Assembly: GCA_002373875.1 (NCBI GenBank)
Contig: DFKQ01000047.1
Coordinates: 7,576 to 71,575, forward strand
DNA length: 64,000 bases
DNA from: Lachnospiraceae bacterium UBA3641
GTDB lineage: Bacteria > Bacillota > Clostridia > Lachnospirales > Lachnospiraceae
Direction of reading: 5' to 3'
A program made the position numbers and the translations under genes. Every line of letters begins with the position of its first letter. Position 1 is the stretch's first letter. Below the pieces are notes generated by a model. It ran no database searches. It was not told the origin of the DNA and worked only from the letters and a program-made list of their open reading frames with translations. Below, one piece after another: positions 53,525 to 61,418 of this stretch.

Positions 53525-54772
53525 ATGAAGAAATACAAGATTGCCATAGCGGGAACCGGATATGTGGGAATGTCCATGGCTACACTGCTTTCACAGCATA
53601 ATCATGTTACGGCGGTTGATATCATACCGGAGAAGGTAGACCTTATAAACAACCGGAAATCCCCGATAGTAGATGCTGAAATAGAGGACTATCTGACAAA
53701 TAAGGATCTGGACCTTACCGCAACACTTGATGCGAAGGAAGCATATAAGGATGCGGATTACGTTATAATAGCCACACCCACCAATTATGATGCCAACAAG
53801 AACTTTTTCGATACGTCGGCAGTTGAAGCCGTTATCAAGCTCGTGATCGAATATAACCCGAAGGCCATCATGGTGATTAAGTCAACCATCCCGGTGGGCT
53901 TTACGGAATCGGTACGCAAGAAGTACGGGTCGGACAACATCCTCTTCTCACCCGAATTTTTGAGGGAATCAAGGGCCCTCTATGACAATCTCTATCCATC
54001 CAGAATAATAGTGGGTACGGTTATGGAGGATGAACGGCTCCTTAATGCCGCGAAGGTTTTCGCATCTCTTCTTAAGGACGGAGCCCTTAAGGAAAACATA
54101 GATGTCCTCTTTATGGGACTTACAGAGGCGGAGGCCGTCAAGCTGTTTGCCAACACATATCTGGCCCTCAGGGTTTCCTATTTTAACGAGCTTGATACCT
54201 ATGCCGAGATGAAGGGACTGGATACCAGGAAGATAATTGAGGGTGTATGTCTTGATGAAAGGATCGGCACCCAGTATAACAATCCCTCCTTCGGTTACGG
54301 AGGTTACTGCCTGCCCAAGGATACCAAGCAGCTTCTGGCCAATTACAATGATGTGCCCCAGAACCTTATTCAGGCCATAGTGGAATCAAACAGGACCCGC
54401 AAGGACTTCATAGCAGACAGAGTGCTTTCCAAGGCGGGCTACTACGACTACTACAACAGCTCATCCTACAATAAAGAGGGTGAACGTTCGGTAGTCATCG
54501 GCGTTTACAGGCTGACCATGAAGAGCAATTCGGACAATTTCCGCCAGTCCTCGATCCAGGGGATAATGAAACGTATAAAGGCCAAGGGCGCCACTGTCAT
54601 AGTATATGAGCCTACTCTTGAGGACGGGACAACCTTCTTCGGGAGCGAGGTCGTAAATGATGTTGAAGAATTTAAAAAGAGGGCCGATGCCATCATAGCC
54701 AACCGGTATGACGAGATACTTGATGATGTGGCAGACAAGGTTTATACAAGAGATATTTTTAAGAGGGATTGA
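53525..54772 (+). CDS. Nucleotide-sugar dehydrogenase (UDP-glucose 6-dehydrogenase type)
   Basis: A 415-residue NAD-dependent dehydrogenase oxidising a UDP-hexose to the uronic acid. It has a Rossmann start ([19 protein letters not shown]), [24 protein letters not shown] and the catalytic Cys in [15 protein letters not shown]. It resembles the short HasB/Ugd group of Gram-positives, so UDP-glucose is the most likely substrate. GGAAGAGGAAGGG precedes ATG 53525. It is a single gene between a terminator and the HDOD promoter and would supply UDP-glucuronate for surface polysaccharide. Confidence 0.92.
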   Translation: MKKYKIAIAGTGYVGMSMATLLSQHNHVTAVDIIPEKVDLINNRKSPIVDAEIEDYLTNKDLDLTATLDAKEAYKDADYVIIATPTNYDANKNFFDTSAVEAVIKLVIEYNPKAIMVIKSTIPVGFTESVRKKYGSDNILFSPEFLRESRALYDNLYPSRIIVGTVMEDERLLNAAKVFASLLKDGALKENIDVLFMGLTEAEAVKLFANTYLALRVSYFNELDTYAEMKGLDTRKIIEGVCLDERIGTQYNNPSFGYGGYCLPKDTKQLLANYNDVPQNLIQAIVESNRTRKDFIADRVLSKAGYYDYYNSSSYNKEGERSVVIGVYRLTMKSNSDNFRQSSIQGIMKRIKAKGATVIVYEPTLEDGTTFFGSEVVNDVEEFKKRADAIIANRYDEILDDVADKVYTRDIFKRD

Positions 54773-54797
54773 ATTGTATATTTTAACTGAAAAATCA

Positions 54798-54826
54798 TTG
54801 TTATTCTCAAATAATTAGTGTAGAAT
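54798..54826 (+). promoter_or_regulatory. Promoter of the HDOD gene
   Basis: TTGTTA at 54798-54803 and TAGAAT at 54821-54826 with a 17-bp spacer, about 48 bp before ATG 54874. Confidence 0.6.
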
Positions 54827-54873
54827 ATAATAAGATGTACGATATATTTTAAATGCTGAGAAAGGACACAGTC

Positions 54874-56097
54874 ATGTTAGCAACACTAATTCCATTATTT
54901 GATGAAAAAATGGCAGTTAAGGCCTATTCTCTCTTCACCCAGAAGGCTAATCACCTGACCAATCCGATGCTTTCGGGTACCGGGCTTAATGACGGAGCGG
55001 GCCATATTGTCGGCCTTGAGATCATAAATGCGATGGGTATCGAAACCCTTAGCATGGACAATGAAATATTCGTTCCGGTAAGTAATGTTTCACTGTTTTC
55101 GGCCATCGATGAGCAATGCGATGCGCCCCATGAACGTATAGTTATCCTTATTGATAAGCAGGTCAGGCCCGAGGATATGTATGTGAACAGGATAAGGGAG
55201 CTTAAGAGCATGGGATACAAGTTCGCCATGAGGAAGCTTGCGGTACCTGATTTCGAACCCTACAGGTCGATACTCAGCATGATGGATTATATTCTTCTCG
55301 ATCATAAGAAGATCGTTATCGAGAAGGCCAAGATATATTTCACCAAGGTTTATCCCGAGATCAAGCTGATAGCCGGCAATATCGAGACCCAGGACACCTT
55401 CGATCAGCTTAAGGAAGAGGGCGGATATCAGTTTTATGAGGGTGAGTTCTACCGTGTACCCATTACCAAGGGAAGTACGGATGTTGCACCTGTTAAGATC
55501 AACTACATCGAGCTTCTTAATACGGTCAATTCGGATGACTTTGACCTGACCAAGGCAGCCGATATCATCGGAAGGGATACGGCGCTTGTTATCTCCCTTC
55601 TTGAGATGGTTAACCACATGTCGATCAATTCCGAGATCACATCAATAAGACACGCGGCCGCAATGCTGGGCCAGAGAGAGCTTAAGAAATGGATAACAAC
55701 AGCCGTTACCAAGCAGCTGTGCGATGACAAGCCCAGCGAGGTTGCAAGGGTATCCCTTATCCGCGCGAAATTTGCCGAAAATCTTGCTCCCATATTCGAG
55801 CAGGCGGGCCAGAGTCAGGAACTCTTCATGATGGGGCTCTTCTCGGTGCTTGATGTAATCCTGGGCAAGCCAATGGCCGAGGCTCTTGAGATGCTCAAGG
55901 TTTCCAAGAATATCTCCCGCGCTCTTATAAGCAAGGAAGGACCGTATGCGGATGTATATGACTTTATTCTTCAGTACGAGAGCGCAGGCTGGACGGATAT
56001 CGACAGGATCATGCTCCTTAAGGATATGGATTCCGATGCCGTATATTCGGCCTATATTGACACGCTTAAGTGGTACCGTGAACTATTTATCAAGTGA
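54874..56097 (+). CDS. EAL-like/HDOD domain protein (YuxH-like)
   Basis: A 407-residue signalling protein. The N-terminal half resembles a degenerate EAL domain: ILIDKQ and KFAMRKLAVPDFEPYRSILSMMDYILLDHKKI occupy the expected positions, but the EAL/EVL catalytic motif and metal ligands are missing, so phosphodiesterase activity is unlikely. The C-terminal half (about 205-400) is an HDOD domain (INYIELLNTVNSDDFDLTKAADIIGRDTALVISLLEMVN...SIRHAAAMLGQRELKKWI). It corresponds to YuxH/CdgJ-type regulators. ATG 54874 has AAAGGA eight bases upstream; ATG 54853 is an alternative. Confidence 0.8.
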   Translation: MLATLIPLFDEKMAVKAYSLFTQKANHLTNPMLSGTGLNDGAGHIVGLEIINAMGIETLSMDNEIFVPVSNVSLFSAIDEQCDAPHERIVILIDKQVRPEDMYVNRIRELKSMGYKFAMRKLAVPDFEPYRSILSMMDYILLDHKKIVIEKAKIYFTKVYPEIKLIAGNIETQDTFDQLKEEGGYQFYEGEFYRVPITKGSTDVAPVKINYIELLNTVNSDDFDLTKAADIIGRDTALVISLLEMVNHMSINSEITSIRHAAAMLGQRELKKWITTAVTKQLCDDKPSEVARVSLIRAKFAENLAPIFEQAGQSQELFMMGLFSVLDVILGKPMAEALEMLKVSKNISRALISKEGPYADVYDFILQYESAGWTDIDRIMLLKDMDSDAVYSAYIDTLKWYRELFIK

Positions 56098-56130
56098 TCC
56101 CGTGAAATTCAGTGAAAATCGCGGTTTTCC

Positions 56131-56159
56131 TTGACAAATTCAGGTAAAACCATTATATA
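56131..56159 (+). promoter_or_regulatory. Promoter of the HU gene
   Basis: A perfect TTGACA at 56131-56136 and TATATA at 56154-56159, 17 bp apart, lie about 50 bp before ATG 56211. It is consistent with the strong expression of HU. Confidence 0.8.
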
Positions 56160-56210
56160 TAGGTGTAGGCGTTAAGCGTCACAGACTCGAAATTAAGGAG
56201 GACTTAAATC

Positions 56211-56489
56211 ATGAACAAAACTGAGTTAGTAGAAGCTATGGCTAAGAAGGCCGGATTATCCAAGAAGGATGCCGAGGCAGCTGTTAAGGCTTTCACAGAT
56301 GTTGTTACCGCAGAGCTTAAGAAGGGCGGCAAGGTTCAGCTTGTTGGTTTTGGTACGTTTGAAGTATCCAAGAGAGCGGCAAGAGAGGGTAAGAATCCTC
56401 AGACAGGCGATAAGATCAAGATTCCTGCATCTAAGGCTCCTAAGTTCAAGGCAGGCAAGGCATTAAAGGACACTGTAAACAAGAAGTAA
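56211..56489 (+). CDS. hup: HU family DNA-binding protein
   Basis: A 92-residue nucleoid protein. It has the N-terminal MNKTELVEAMAKKAGLSKKDAEAAV, the arm region GFGTFEVSKRAAREGKNPQTGDKIKIPASKAPKFKAGKALKD, and full family length. It binds and bends DNA as a dimer. A strong AAGGAGG site and a good promoter precede it, and a terminator follows, so it is a monocistronic, abundant gene. Placement just before rqcP-divIC is also seen in Bacillus-related genomes. Confidence 0.97.
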   Translation: MNKTELVEAMAKKAGLSKKDAEAAVKAFTDVVTAELKKGGKVQLVGFGTFEVSKRAAREGKNPQTGDKIKIPASKAPKFKAGKALKDTVNKK

Positions 56490-56501
56490 TATTGAGATAT
56501 T

Positions 56502-56535
56502 AAGAAGAGGGCCTTATGGGGCTCTCTTCTTTTGT
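56502..56535 (+). terminator. Terminator after HU gene
   Basis: AAGAAGAGGGCC at 56502-56513 pairs with GGCTCTCTTCTT at 56520-56531 (one G-T pair), followed by a short T-run. Confidence 0.88.
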
Positions 56536-56562
56536 TAATAACGATCGTAAGGGGAATGATAC

Positions 56563-56802
56563 ATGCGGCTGGATAAATATTTAAAGGTATCAAGGATAAT
56601 AAAGAGGCGGACGGTTGCAAATGAGGCCTGTGATGCCGGCAGGGTCACGATAAACGGGCGCCCCGCCAAGGCATCGGCCGATGTTAAGAAGGGGGACATC
56701 CTGGAGATCCAGTTTGGCTTAAAACCCGTTAAGGTAAGGGTTCTGTCCGTGCAGGAAACCGTGAAGAAGGAAGAGGCCGGAAAGATGTATGAGAGTCTGT
56801 AA
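56563..56802 (+). CDS. rqcP: S4 domain RNA-binding protein RqcP
   Basis: A 79-residue S4-domain protein: MRLDKYLKVSRIIKRRTVANEACDAGRVTINGRPAKASADVKKGD. RqcP (YabO) acts with RqcH in ribosome-associated quality control, helping elongation of alanine tails on stalled 60S-type 50S-peptide complexes. Length and position before divIC match the Bacillus gene. In Bacillus the sporulation genes yabP and yabQ come next; here they are absent. Confidence 0.9.
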   Translation: MRLDKYLKVSRIIKRRTVANEACDAGRVTINGRPAKASADVKKGDILEIQFGLKPVKVRVLSVQETVKKEEAGKMYESL

Positions 56803-56917
56803 GCCTGTTCTGAATAGTTACGATAATATTAAGTTCCCCTTCAACCGGTTGACGTAAATCCGATAAAAGTATATAATTTTATAAACAGGGGTTCTATAAA
56901 GAAAAGGGGAGAATTAA

Positions 56918-57229
56918 ATGGCGAGACGCAAGGTCGCATTTAAGAAGCGCCGCCAGAATCGTCTGGGAATGATACTGGTAACCGGCGTGGTAGCGTCATT
57001 ATGTCTGGTGCTTTTGTTCAGCATGATGTCGCTTAAGCAGAAAAAAGACGGGTATATTGAGAAGCAGGAGAGCCTTGAGAAGCAGATAGAGGCCGAGAAC
57101 AAGAGGGCGGAGGAACTGGTTGAGTACGAGAAGTACACCAAGACGGCGGCCTATGTTGAGGAAGTGGCCAAGGATAAGTTAGGGCTCGTGTACAAGGACG
57201 AAATAGTCTTTCAGGCGGAGGAGAAATAA
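56918..57229 (+). CDS. divIC: Septum formation initiator family protein (DivIC/FtsB-like)
   Basis: A 103-residue bitopic protein: a basic cytoplasmic head, one membrane helix at about 19-40, then a coiled coil (about 45-80) and AKDKLGLVYKDEIVF, the family's conserved C-terminal motif. DivIC works with DivIB and FtsL in divisome assembly. AAAAGGGGAG precedes ATG 56918. A terminator overlaps its stop, so it appears to be transcribed separately from tilS. Confidence 0.9.
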   Translation: MARRKVAFKKRRQNRLGMILVTGVVASLCLVLLFSMMSLKQKKDGYIEKQESLEKQIEAENKRAEELVEYEKYTKTAAYVEEVAKDKLGLVYKDEIVFQAEEK

Positions 57230-57257
57230 AAGCACAGATGCGTTCTGTGCTTTCTTT
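57229..57257 (+). terminator. Terminator after divIC
   Basis: AAAGCACAGA at 57229-57238 pairs with TCTGTGCTTT at 57244-57253 over loop TGCGT, followed by CTTTTG. It starts at the last base of the divIC stop codon and ends about 10 bases before the tilS start. Confidence 0.82.
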
Positions 57258-57265
57258 TGTGAATT

Positions 57266-58678
57266 ATGTTAAAGGGAGCGGGTAAGCTGACTGAAAGGGT
57301 ATATGATTTCTGCATTGAGCAGGGACTCTTGAGACGGGGGATGAAGGTCATAGCCGGAGTGTCCGGAGGGGCTGATTCGGTATGCCTCTTAAGGATGCTT
57401 GATGAAATGAAGGAAGCCCTGGATCTTACAATAATCTGCGTGCATATCGAACATGGGATAAGAGGGGAAGAATCAAGGGCAGATCGTGACTTTGTAAGGG
57501 ATCTGTGCGCTGAAATGGGCATAGAACTTAAAATATATGAAGAGGATGTTCCGGGAATTGCAAAAGAGAGGTCGATGACTCTTGAGGAAGCAGGAAGATG
57601 TGTACGGTATGAAGCCTTTAAGAAGGAGTTTGCAAAGAAGGGTGCGGATGCGATAGCCGTTGCCCACCATAGGGGCGATCAGGCAGAGACGGTGCTCTTT
57701 AACATGATAAGGGGAAGCGGGCTTAAGGGAATATCGGGAATGACTGCAAAAAACGGGAGCATTATACGCCCCCTTCTCATCCTGTCGCGGGAGGACATAG
57801 AAGAGTATTTAAGGGACATGGGGCAGGATTTCAGGATCGATTCGACCAATGCCGATGAAGGCTATTCAAGAAATGCCTTGCGAAACTGTATAATTCCGGA
57901 GCTTCGCAGGATAGCGGCGGGAGCCGATGAGCATATCGTCAGGGCGGCGGATGAAGCAAGGGAAGCGGATGACTATTTAAGGAGTCAGGCGGCACCTGTA
58001 TACAAAAGGGCGGTAAGCGGAAAGGGTGACCTCTACAGGGTGGACATAGACAAGCTGGCGGGTGAGCCCGGGATAATAGTAAGGTATGTGTTAAGGAGCC
58101 TGCTCACCAATATCTATACGTCCCATAAGGATCTTGAAGCCCTGCACGTGAGGTCGCTTGCAGATCTGTGTTATAAGCAGTCGGGGCGTTGCTTAAGCCT
58201 TCCTAGGGGAATGGGAGCCAGAAAGGAGGGCAATTACCTTCTTGTGGGAAGGATCTTTGGGACTGAGAGTGAGTGCGAAGATATAAACATGGCTCTTAAT
58301 ACCGGGGGAGAGTCACCGGTTCCCGGGTACGGAAGCTTTTATACAAGGCTTGAAGAGTGGGATGGAACAGGGGATATTCCCGATTCTCACTATACTAAAT
58401 GGTTCGACTATGATAAAATAGTTAACGGCGTCCGGATAAGAACAAGGATGACAGGTGACTACCTGACCATCGGAGAGGATGAGAAGAAAAAGAAGCTTAA
58501 GAACTATCTCATTGATGAGAAGGTTCCTTCGTCGGAGAGGGATCATAAGCTTGTACTTGCCGACGGCTCCCATATAATCTGGATCGTGGGTATGAGGATC
58601 AGCCAGCATTATAAGATAAGTAAGGAAACCAGACGTATACTTAAGATTGAATATAAGGAGATGCAATATGGAAGATAA
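57266..58678 (+). CDS. tilS: tRNA(Ile)-lysidine synthase
   Basis: A 470-residue enzyme that converts C34 of tRNA-Ile(CAU) to lysidine, essential for AUA decoding. The PP-loop SGGADS is at residues 33-38, with HIEHGIRGEESRADRDF and AVAHHRGDQAETVLFNMIRGSGLKGI. The C-terminal TilS domain (about 390-465) contains RTRMTGDYLTIG and KKLKNYLIDEKVP. It is close to the usual full length. ATG 57266 has a weak ribosome site because the terminator lies just upstream. It overlaps hpt by 11 bases. Confidence 0.94.
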   Translation: MLKGAGKLTERVYDFCIEQGLLRRGMKVIAGVSGGADSVCLLRMLDEMKEALDLTIICVHIEHGIRGEESRADRDFVRDLCAEMGIELKIYEEDVPGIAKERSMTLEEAGRCVRYEAFKKEFAKKGADAIAVAHHRGDQAETVLFNMIRGSGLKGISGMTAKNGSIIRPLLILSREDIEEYLRDMGQDFRIDSTNADEGYSRNALRNCIIPELRRIAAGADEHIVRAADEAREADDYLRSQAAPVYKRAVSGKGDLYRVDIDKLAGEPGIIVRYVLRSLLTNIYTSHKDLEALHVRSLADLCYKQSGRCLSLPRGMGARKEGNYLLVGRIFGTESECEDINMALNTGGESPVPGYGSFYTRLEEWDGTGDIPDSHYTKWFDYDKIVNGVRIRTRMTGDYLTIGEDEKKKKLKNYLIDEKVPSSERDHKLVLADGSHIIWIVGMRISQHYKISKETRRILKIEYKEMQYGR

Positions 58679-59195
58679 TATAACCGTACTCATTTCGGAA
58701 GAGGATCTTGACAAGAGGATACAGGAGCTGGGAGAGCAGATAAGCAGGGATTATGAAGGGCAGCAGGTTCACCTTATTTGCGTGTTGAAGGGAGGAGCCT
58801 TCTTCATGTGTGAACTGGCCAAGAGGATAACCATTCCGGTATCCATCGACTTCATGTCGGTGTCATCATATGGGGATTCCTCGGTATCGAGCGGTATTGT
58901 AAGGATAGTCAAGGATCTTGATAAACCGGTTGAAGGTAAGAATGTTATAGTTGTTGAGGATATAATCGATACGGGTAGGACCTTATCCTATCTGCTTAAG
59001 GTATTAAACGACAGGAAGCCTGAATCCGTAAGATTGTGTACAATGCTTGATAAGCCCGACAGGCGCGTGGTAGATGATGTAAATGTCGATTATTCGGGCT
59101 TTGAGATACCTGATGAGTTTGTGGTAGGTTACGGGCTTGACTATGCGGAGAGGTACAGGAACCTGCCTTATATAGGTGTTTTGCATTTGGATTAA
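58668..59195 (+). CDS. hpt: Hypoxanthine phosphoribosyltransferase
   Basis: A 175-residue purine salvage enzyme making IMP or GMP from hypoxanthine or guanine and PRPP. The PRPP motif is VVEDIIDTGRTL, and the base-binding part includes YSGFEIPDEFVVGYGLDY. ATG 58668 is chosen because AAGGAG lies seven bases upstream; it overlaps the tilS end. The tilS-hpt-ftsH order is conserved across Firmicutes. Confidence 0.95.
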   Translation: MEDNITVLISEEDLDKRIQELGEQISRDYEGQQVHLICVLKGGAFFMCELAKRITIPVSIDFMSVSSYGDSSVSSGIVRIVKDLDKPVEGKNVIVVEDIIDTGRTLSYLLKVLNDRKPESVRLCTMLDKPDRRVVDDVNVDYSGFEIPDEFVVGYGLDYAERYRNLPYIGVLHLD

Positions 59196-59224
59196 AGGTA
59201 TAAATATATGGATGGAGGAGACAG

Positions 59225-61039
59225 GTGGAAAAGCGAGCAAGAGGGATCAGCTTCTATGTACTGATCTTTATAATGGCGATCGTACTGTATATGATCTGGA
59301 GCAGGACCCTGACACAGAGGAGTGATTACATTTCACGCTCTGACTTTGAAACGATCATTGATGAGAAAAAGGATAATATAAAGGCTATCAGCATCATACA
59401 GAATGCTGAAGTGCCGACCGGTATCGTGCAGGTTACCCTTGATACCGGGGAGCTTAAGCAGGTATATGTATCCGACGTAAATGAAGTGGAGGCAGAGCTT
59501 CGGACCAAATACCCATGGTATACCATGGCGGATGTTAAGAGGGAGAACTGGTTCTTAAGTCTGCTGCCCAGCCTTCTTCTGGTTGTGGTGATGATAGTCA
59601 TCTTCATGTACATGAATTCTCAAGGGTCGGCGGCAGGCGGCGGTTACATGATGAACTTCGGTAAGAACCGGGCTAAGCTGGCAGCAGGCGATAACAAGAT
59701 AACCTTTGATGATGTGGCGGGACTCAAGGAGGAGAAGGAAGACCTTGAGGAGATAGTTGACTTCCTGAAGAATCCGGGTAAATACAATGATGTGGGTGCC
59801 AGGATACCCAAGGGCGTGATCTTAACGGGCCCTCCCGGAACGGGTAAGACCCTTCTTGCCAAGGCGGTTGCAGGTGAAGCGGGAGTTCCCTTCTTCTCAA
59901 TCTCCGGTTCCGACTTTGTTGAGATGTTTGTCGGTGTGGGTGCATCCCGTGTCCGTGACCTTTTCGAGGACGCGAAGAAGAATGCACCTGCCATTGTATT
60001 TATTGATGAGATAGATGCGGTTGCAAGACGCCGCGGTACGGGTATGGGCGGCGGCCATGATGAGAGGGAGCAGACGCTCAACCAGCTTCTTGTTGAGATG
60101 GACGGTTTCGGTGTTAATGAGGGCATCATAGTGATGGCTGCAACCAACCGTATAGATATTCTGGACCCCGCTATTCTGCGTCCCGGTCGTTTCGACAGGC
60201 GCATAGGTGTCGGTTCTCCTGATGTTCAGGGCCGTGAGGAGATACTTAAGGTACATTCCAAGAATAAGCCCCTTGCCGAGGATGTGGATCTTGAGCAGAT
60301 AGCCAGGACCACGGCAGGCTTCACCGGTGCAGATCTTGAGAACCTTATGAACGAAGCGGCTATCCTTACCGCGAGGGAGGGCCGTAAGTATATAACCCAG
60401 GAGGATGTCAAGGCATCATTTGTCAAGGTGGGTATAGGCTCTGAGAAGAAGAGCAAGATCGTAAGTGATAAGGAGAAGAAGATCACTGCCTACCACGAGT
60501 CGGGTCATGCGATCCTCTTCCACCTGCTTCCGGATGTGGGACCTGTGTATTCCGTATCCATAATTCCTACGGGAATGGGTGCTGCCGGCTATACAATGCC
60601 TCTCCCGGAGAAGGATGAGATGTTCAATACCAAGGGCAGGATGCTGCAGGATATAATCGTATCCTTAGGCGGCCGTGTGGCAGAGTCACTCGTATTCGAT
60701 GATATAACCACCGGAGCTTCCCAGGATATCAAGCAGGCCACCAAGACTGCCAAGAAGATGGTAATGAAGTACGGTATGTCCGATAAGATAGGTATCATAA
60801 GTTACGACAATGAGGATGATGAGGTCTTCATAGGGCGTGATCTGGCCCACAGCACCAGGGGTTACAGCGAGGAAGTTGCAGGTAAGATAGATGAAGAGGT
60901 TAAGAGGATCATCACCGAGTGCTACGAGAAGGCTGAGAAGATCATAAAGGAAAACATGGATGTCCTTCATAAATCTGCCGAGCTCCTTCTTGAGAAGGAA
61001 AAGATAAGCAGGGAGGAATTTGAAGCACTGTTTGCGTAA
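59225..61039 (+). CDS. ftsH: ATP-dependent zinc metalloprotease FtsH
   Basis: A 604-residue membrane AAA protease degrading unstable and misfolded proteins. Two helices (about 8-26 and 109-130) flank the extracytoplasmic domain. The AAA module has Walker A GPPGTGKT (203-210 region), Walker [10 protein letters not shown], and the SRH with RPGRFDRR. The zinc site HESGH is at 424-428, and the third ligand is in the DIKQAT segment. The start is GTG 59225 after GGAGGAG. It ends in FEALFA, without a long acidic tail. Confidence 0.97.
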   Translation: MEKRARGISFYVLIFIMAIVLYMIWSRTLTQRSDYISRSDFETIIDEKKDNIKAISIIQNAEVPTGIVQVTLDTGELKQVYVSDVNEVEAELRTKYPWYTMADVKRENWFLSLLPSLLLVVVMIVIFMYMNSQGSAAGGGYMMNFGKNRAKLAAGDNKITFDDVAGLKEEKEDLEEIVDFLKNPGKYNDVGARIPKGVILTGPPGTGKTLLAKAVAGEAGVPFFSISGSDFVEMFVGVGASRVRDLFEDAKKNAPAIVFIDEIDAVARRRGTGMGGGHDEREQTLNQLLVEMDGFGVNEGIIVMAATNRIDILDPAILRPGRFDRRIGVGSPDVQGREEILKVHSKNKPLAEDVDLEQIARTTAGFTGADLENLMNEAAILTAREGRKYITQEDVKASFVKVGIGSEKKSKIVSDKEKKITAYHESGHAILFHLLPDVGPVYSVSIIPTGMGAAGYTMPLPEKDEMFNTKGRMLQDIIVSLGGRVAESLVFDDITTGASQDIKQATKTAKKMVMKYGMSDKIGIISYDNEDDEVFIGRDLAHSTRGYSEEVAGKIDEEVKRIITECYEKAEKIIKENMDVLHKSAELLLEKEKISREEFEALFA

Positions 61040-61195
61040 AGCAAACCGGCAAGAACAAGTAGTGGGATAGCACGGATTGTGAATGCCGATAGTCCTGTGG
61101 GAGTGCGTGGCTCGGAACAAAGGGTGATTTTGGTAATAATTCACAAAATCCACCACCCGATTTTGTAAATATTGTGAAAACTAAGTATGGATATC

Positions 61196-61317
61196 TTAAG
61201 GAGTGGGTGCTATTATACACTTGTAACCCCCCAATACGTTGTATAACCGAAAGGTTATACCCCATAAAAAGAAATACCTTCTCCAAAAAAGACAGCATTC
61301 GTGAGGCTGTCTTTTTT
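61196..61317 (+). ncRNA. Unassigned structured RNA candidate
   Basis: From about 61196 the + strand has a G-rich stretch (GGAGTGGGTG), a C-run (ACCCCCC), then GTATAACC-GAAA-GGTTATAC, a perfect 8-bp stem capped by a GNRA tetraloop, and finally a strong intrinsic terminator. A weak promoter (TTGTAA, 17 bp, TATGGA) lies just upstream. It matches no small RNA or riboswitch family I can identify; it could be an independent small RNA or an attenuator for the GH13 gene. Confidence 0.3.
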
Positions 61318-61322
61318 ACTTT
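61285..61322 (+). terminator. Rho-independent terminator upstream of the GH13 gene
   Basis: AAAAAAGACAGC at 61285-61296 pairs with GCTGTCTTTTTT at 61306-61317 across a 9-base loop, followed by further T-rich sequence. It is about 100 bp before the GH13 start and about 245 bp after ftsH. Confidence 0.9.
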
Positions 61323-61418
61323 TTCTCAATTTAGACCATATATAGTAGAAAGATAGATGAAATACTCATTATAATGTGGTATACTATCCGGGAGTGGAGA
61401 TAATAAGGAGTCATCCGG

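Larger units (their letters stand above)
61040..61418 (+). other. 379-bp gene-free region before the GH13 gene
   Basis: No supported gene. GATTTTG near 61130 and CAAAATC near 61145 form a hairpin around a purine-rich loop, flanked by GGGT and ACCC. Further downstream are the structured RNA candidate at 61196-61317 and its terminator. TATAAT at 61370-61375 and TATACT at 61380-61385 are possible -10 boxes for the GH13 gene, but no good -35 box was found for either. Confidence 0.4.
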
